From Auanema rhodensis (lineage: Eukaryota > Nematoda > Chromadorea > Rhabditida > Rhabditidae): a stretch of 64,000 nucleotides of DNA. Location of the stretch: positions 11,594,001-11,658,000 of the forward strand of contig OZ059898.1 in the NCBI GenBank assembly GCA_964057225.1. Direction: 5' to 3'. The position numbers and the translations under genes are program-made. A model generated the notes under the pieces. It had not been told where the DNA came from. It did not search any database and worked only from the letters and a program-made list of their open reading frames with translations. This document shows, one piece after another, positions 61,315-64,000 of this stretch. The first letter of the stretch is position 1, and each line of letters opens with the position of its first letter.

Positions 61315-61934
61315 ATGTATTCACGTGGCTTAATCAGAAGTTTTCAAAATAGTTGTAGGTTTTTTAGTGAACGAGTAGTAATACCTAGAGCTAGAGTACA
61401 TTATAAGGTTTTATAATAGAATTCCTTTTGCTTACGTTAATGATTCAGAAAAGAAACTATGAAAAAACTGAATTCAGTTCTCAGCTCATAAGTCATTTAG
61501 AAAAGTTGTCTCTTGTTCGTTTTACTGACGAGGCTGTAAGTAGTTGAGGGTGGGAATGTTAAATGCTTCAAGTTTTTAAGGCTGTTATAAACTTGAGGGA
61601 TGCAGTATCTCGGGCGAACCGGTTACTAGATGTTGATGTGGAAGTAATATTTTAGAGAACTATAAATTTAAAATTATCTTTAATGTAAAAATAGGGAGTT
61701 TCTGAAATGGAATTCGTATGGGAAAATAAGAAATGCGAACTGCATGACGATAATGAACAGAATCTACTTACAGCCGATAGGGTAAAAAGATTCTAACTTA
61801 TATGATTGACGTTTCAGTTTCAGGCTCTAGCAAATGCTGCTAAAAAAGTAGAAGACTTTTTCGTCACTCCACCGGGAAATGTGCCATTAGAAGAATCCGA
61901 AGTGAAATTAGATATAAAAGCAATAAATAAATGA
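61315..61934 (+). CDS. GATC: Mitochondrial GatC, Glu-tRNA(Gln) amidotransferase subunit C
   Basis: Small subunit of the mitochondrial GatCAB amidotransferase, which converts Glu-tRNA(Gln) to Gln-tRNA(Gln). Five exons. The N-terminus MYSRGLIRSFQNSCRFFSER is basic and amphipathic, as for a mitochondrial presequence. Then SQLISHLEKLSLVRFTDEAA, VSRANRLLDVDVEGVSEMEF, a short insert, NLLTADRALANAAKKVEDFF and VTPPGNVPLEESEV. This follows the GatC pattern (H/LE-x-LALV, I-x-x-A-x-x-L-x-x-VDT-GV-x-P, R-x-D-x-V, L-x-NA, FF/YF-x-VP). Length about 145 residues is usual. The ATG follows TATTTTTTAG, a good trans-splice acceptor. Confidence 0.88.
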
Positions 61935-63141
61935 GTTCAATTGTCTATATAAATTCTTCAAATTATAATTTTTTTCCATTACTCAAATGGGCTTGTACAG
62001 ACTGTGCTGGAACTTGACTCCTGTAATCTTTGAACTTCTAATACATGTAGATATAAATATATAAATATATAAATATATATATGTATATATGTATATATAT
62101 ATATATATATATATAGCATTGTTCGATTTAGATGGCTAAAATTTATTAAAATTATTACATTTTCAGATGCAAATACTCGTTTTCTCTATTTTTTACTTTC
62201 CTCCTTTGTATCATATCACGAGATTATTATTGAATATGAGAATAAAGAACTTTTCCATTACTGATTTACAGCTTTTTGGAGTGAAACTAATTAATTTTTG
62301 CGATTCATTGGTTTGGAGCATTATAATGAAGATGTATGACGTTAGATTGGTAGCCATCGTACCGTATAAAGAGATTCATATTTATGAAAGGTAAACCAAG
62401 CCGATTAAATACTATTAAACAGAAATAGCATATTATAACAAGAGGCAAAAGCTACTCTTTCTCTCTTCAGGTGTGCGCAGGTGTGAACTGATCATGTAGC
62501 TTTTTTACCATATTAGACTAGATTTTCTTATCAAAATAATCATTGCACGTTCCTCCTAGTTGTCTTTTTTCCCAGTCGTTTTCTGTTGGTGTTCTATGTA
62601 TTTGCTAACTATTATCTCTCTTCAACCCACCTTATCTGTTTTAAACCTAAAAAACCTATAGATAGCTATTAATTTCGTGATTATCAACTTTATCCGGCAT
62701 TAGCTACTTCCAAAGTTGTAATCCAAAAAGTTTCAAACTTCCTGTCTTCAAGCTTCATAGCTTCATTTTTGTCCACTATCCAATCAAATTGCCATTAACT
62801 TATGCTGGTCATCGTGCGACCACAAATGAAGTTTCCGCCTGCTTCTATTGAACTCATCATTATTTTCATAATGATCATAGTCATTATCTAGTTACATTGA
62901 CTATAGAAATTCCAATTTTGCATAAACGGTTTCATCGGCTGAAGCTGGTCTCAAGTAGATTGTTCTCACTCACTCCTCTGAAAGTTCCAGCTGATCCAGC
63001 TGAACATTCTGCCAGCCAATTCTATAGTTCCGCAAAATCTTCACCTATCCATTACGTGTATCAATTTTTGATCTAATCGTCGTTTTAATATTGTAAAAAT
63101 CTTCCATTATTGCTAAAAAAATCCAATCACTTCCAGAGGGT
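61935..63141. other. Intergenic with TA-rich microsatellite
   Basis: No gene was recognised. A TATAAA/TATATG dinucleotide-type microsatellite covers about 62045-62116. An open frame at 62167-62394 has no supporting features. Sequence just upstream of 63142 (CACTTCCAGAGGGT) contains a possible acceptor for the next gene. Confidence 0.55.
62045..62116. repeat. (TA)n-rich microsatellite
   Basis: ATATAAATATATAAATAT units change to pure TA repeats ending just before GCATTG at 62117. Confidence 0.95.
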
Positions 63142-63449
63142 ATGATGAGTACTTTAACAAAAGTCTTCGCTTTACTTTGCATTTGTGCTGCAGTTGTACA
63201 GATATCAGCTTTCTCTGTATTTGATCCATATATGGAAAGTCAATTCCCTACTTCTAGAGTTTCTAGTGTCGGCGAAGATATATACAGGTATCAGTTCTTA
63301 ACTGCATATCACAAATTCCATTTACTTGTTTCAGAACAACAGCAGATAAACGTCGTTCGCAGCTTCGAAATTGCTACTTGTCGCCGGTGCAATGCTTACT
63401 TCCGGTAGATAATCAGCGTTTCTCTAAGTTCCATAAAAGACTTGTCTGA
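63142..63449 (+). CDS. Allatostatin-C/somatostatin-like neuropeptide precursor
   Basis: Two exons. Exon 1 gives MMSTLTKVFALLCICAAVVQ, a clear signal peptide, then ISAFSVFDPYMESQFPTSRV and SSVGEDIY. Exon 2 (acceptor CTTGTTTCAG) continues RTTADKRRSQLRNCYLSPVQ and CLLPVDNQRFSKFHKRLV, stop at 63447-63449. A KRR dibasic site precedes a peptide with C-Y-L-S-P-V-Q-C, the same six-residue cysteine loop with Y and P in the same positions as arthropod allatostatin C (C-Y-F-N-P-I-S-C). A second KR lies near the C-terminus. About 86 residues, a usual neuropeptide precursor size. The assignment rests on one motif plus precursor architecture. Confidence 0.7.
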
Positions 63450-64000
63450 GTGTCTGCATAGTATCAGCCCATTCTTGCAATCGGATTGTCAGCCTATTCT
63501 TTCTTTTTTGATACTTGAAATATTGTAAAATGCATATTATATTTTGTTTAGAGCGACCAGATCTCGAAATAAACTTATTGATATACCTACATATAATATA
63601 TATAATATATAATATATAGTATATATATTTAATATATAGCATAACATATTTCAGTGTATGAATGGGAAAAATAAAGGTTTTCTGTTGCTCTTTTACGGTA
63701 AATATCAATAAATGGCTGGTCATTATGCTACTAAATGGATATGGAAAAAGGTTGTCCAACAGTAGCACATAACCAATCATTACTTTTCATTGAAAAATCC
63801 ATTTTTATTAGTTTTTTAATAATATGGCAGCAACGACGATAACGACCTCGAATACCAATTTGTAATCCTAGTTTTCATAATAAAACATAATAATAATAAT
63901 AATAATAATAATAACATATGTATACGTATAAAATGAAAATTGATTTGTTTTATTTATAATTCTTGAAAAATAAATTAGCATAACCATTGAATGCTTCACG
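63450..64000. other. Intergenic to window end
   Basis: No gene. It contains an AT dinucleotide-rich stretch near 63592-63640 and a TAA trinucleotide run at about 63887-63914. The minus-strand open frame at 63424-63780 is low-complexity and overlaps the neuropeptide 3' end. Confidence 0.6.

Noticed and set aside
63424-63780. Minus-strand 118-residue open frame
   Set aside because: Y/I/K-rich translation of an AT dinucleotide stretch, and it overlaps the better-supported neuropeptide exon.

Overview
This is a eukaryotic window from a nematode genome. The evidence is an AT-rich background, dozens of very short GT..AG introns (mostly about 40-60 bp), TTTCAG-type acceptors placed just before start codons as expected for spliced-leader trans-splicing, an Srt-family chemoreceptor cluster, secreted ShKT-like proteins, and a nematode-style set of conserved genes. 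A chromadorean nematode is most likely; the species cannot be named from sequence alone. Gene models were assembled by eye from splice signals and family conservation, so individual exon ends may be off.

Left arm (1-15900), accessory: three intact Srt chemoreceptor genes on the minus strand (1720-3468, 4161-5502, 7329-8606), a broken Srt copy on the plus strand (9419-11092) and an intact 7TM receptor of another class (12598-13671). Two Srt genes share a nearly identical 549-bp block. A 531-bp Tc1/mariner-type MITE with terminal inverted repeats sits at 11728-12258, and a decayed inverted copy lies near the left edge. At 14215-15870 a small single-pass membrane protein carries four D-P-N-Y-x-T-L-A modules.

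Middle (16550-39518): a SCYL2 pseudokinase gene hosts two antisense ShKT-like secreted-protein genes inside one oversized intron. It is followed by a very large LYST (BEACH) gene, a small Ly6-like GPI-anchored protein and a tektin gene with a tRNA-Ser in an intron.

Right arm (40799-64000), all plus strand: an SLC44 choline-transporter-like gene whose 3.7-kb pyrimidine-rich intron holds a tRNA-Lys; a probable operon of Nup62, a UVRAG/ATG14-family gene and VPS41; an RNF19-type RBR ubiquitin ligase; a DTWD1 tRNA-modification gene; mitochondrial GatC; and a short neuropeptide precursor resembling allatostatin C.

Functional themes: SCYL2, LYST, UVRAG and VPS41 all serve endosome, lysosome or trafficking functions, and UVRAG and VPS41 are neighbours in the same probable operon. 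DTWD1 and GatC both act on tRNA and also lie side by side.
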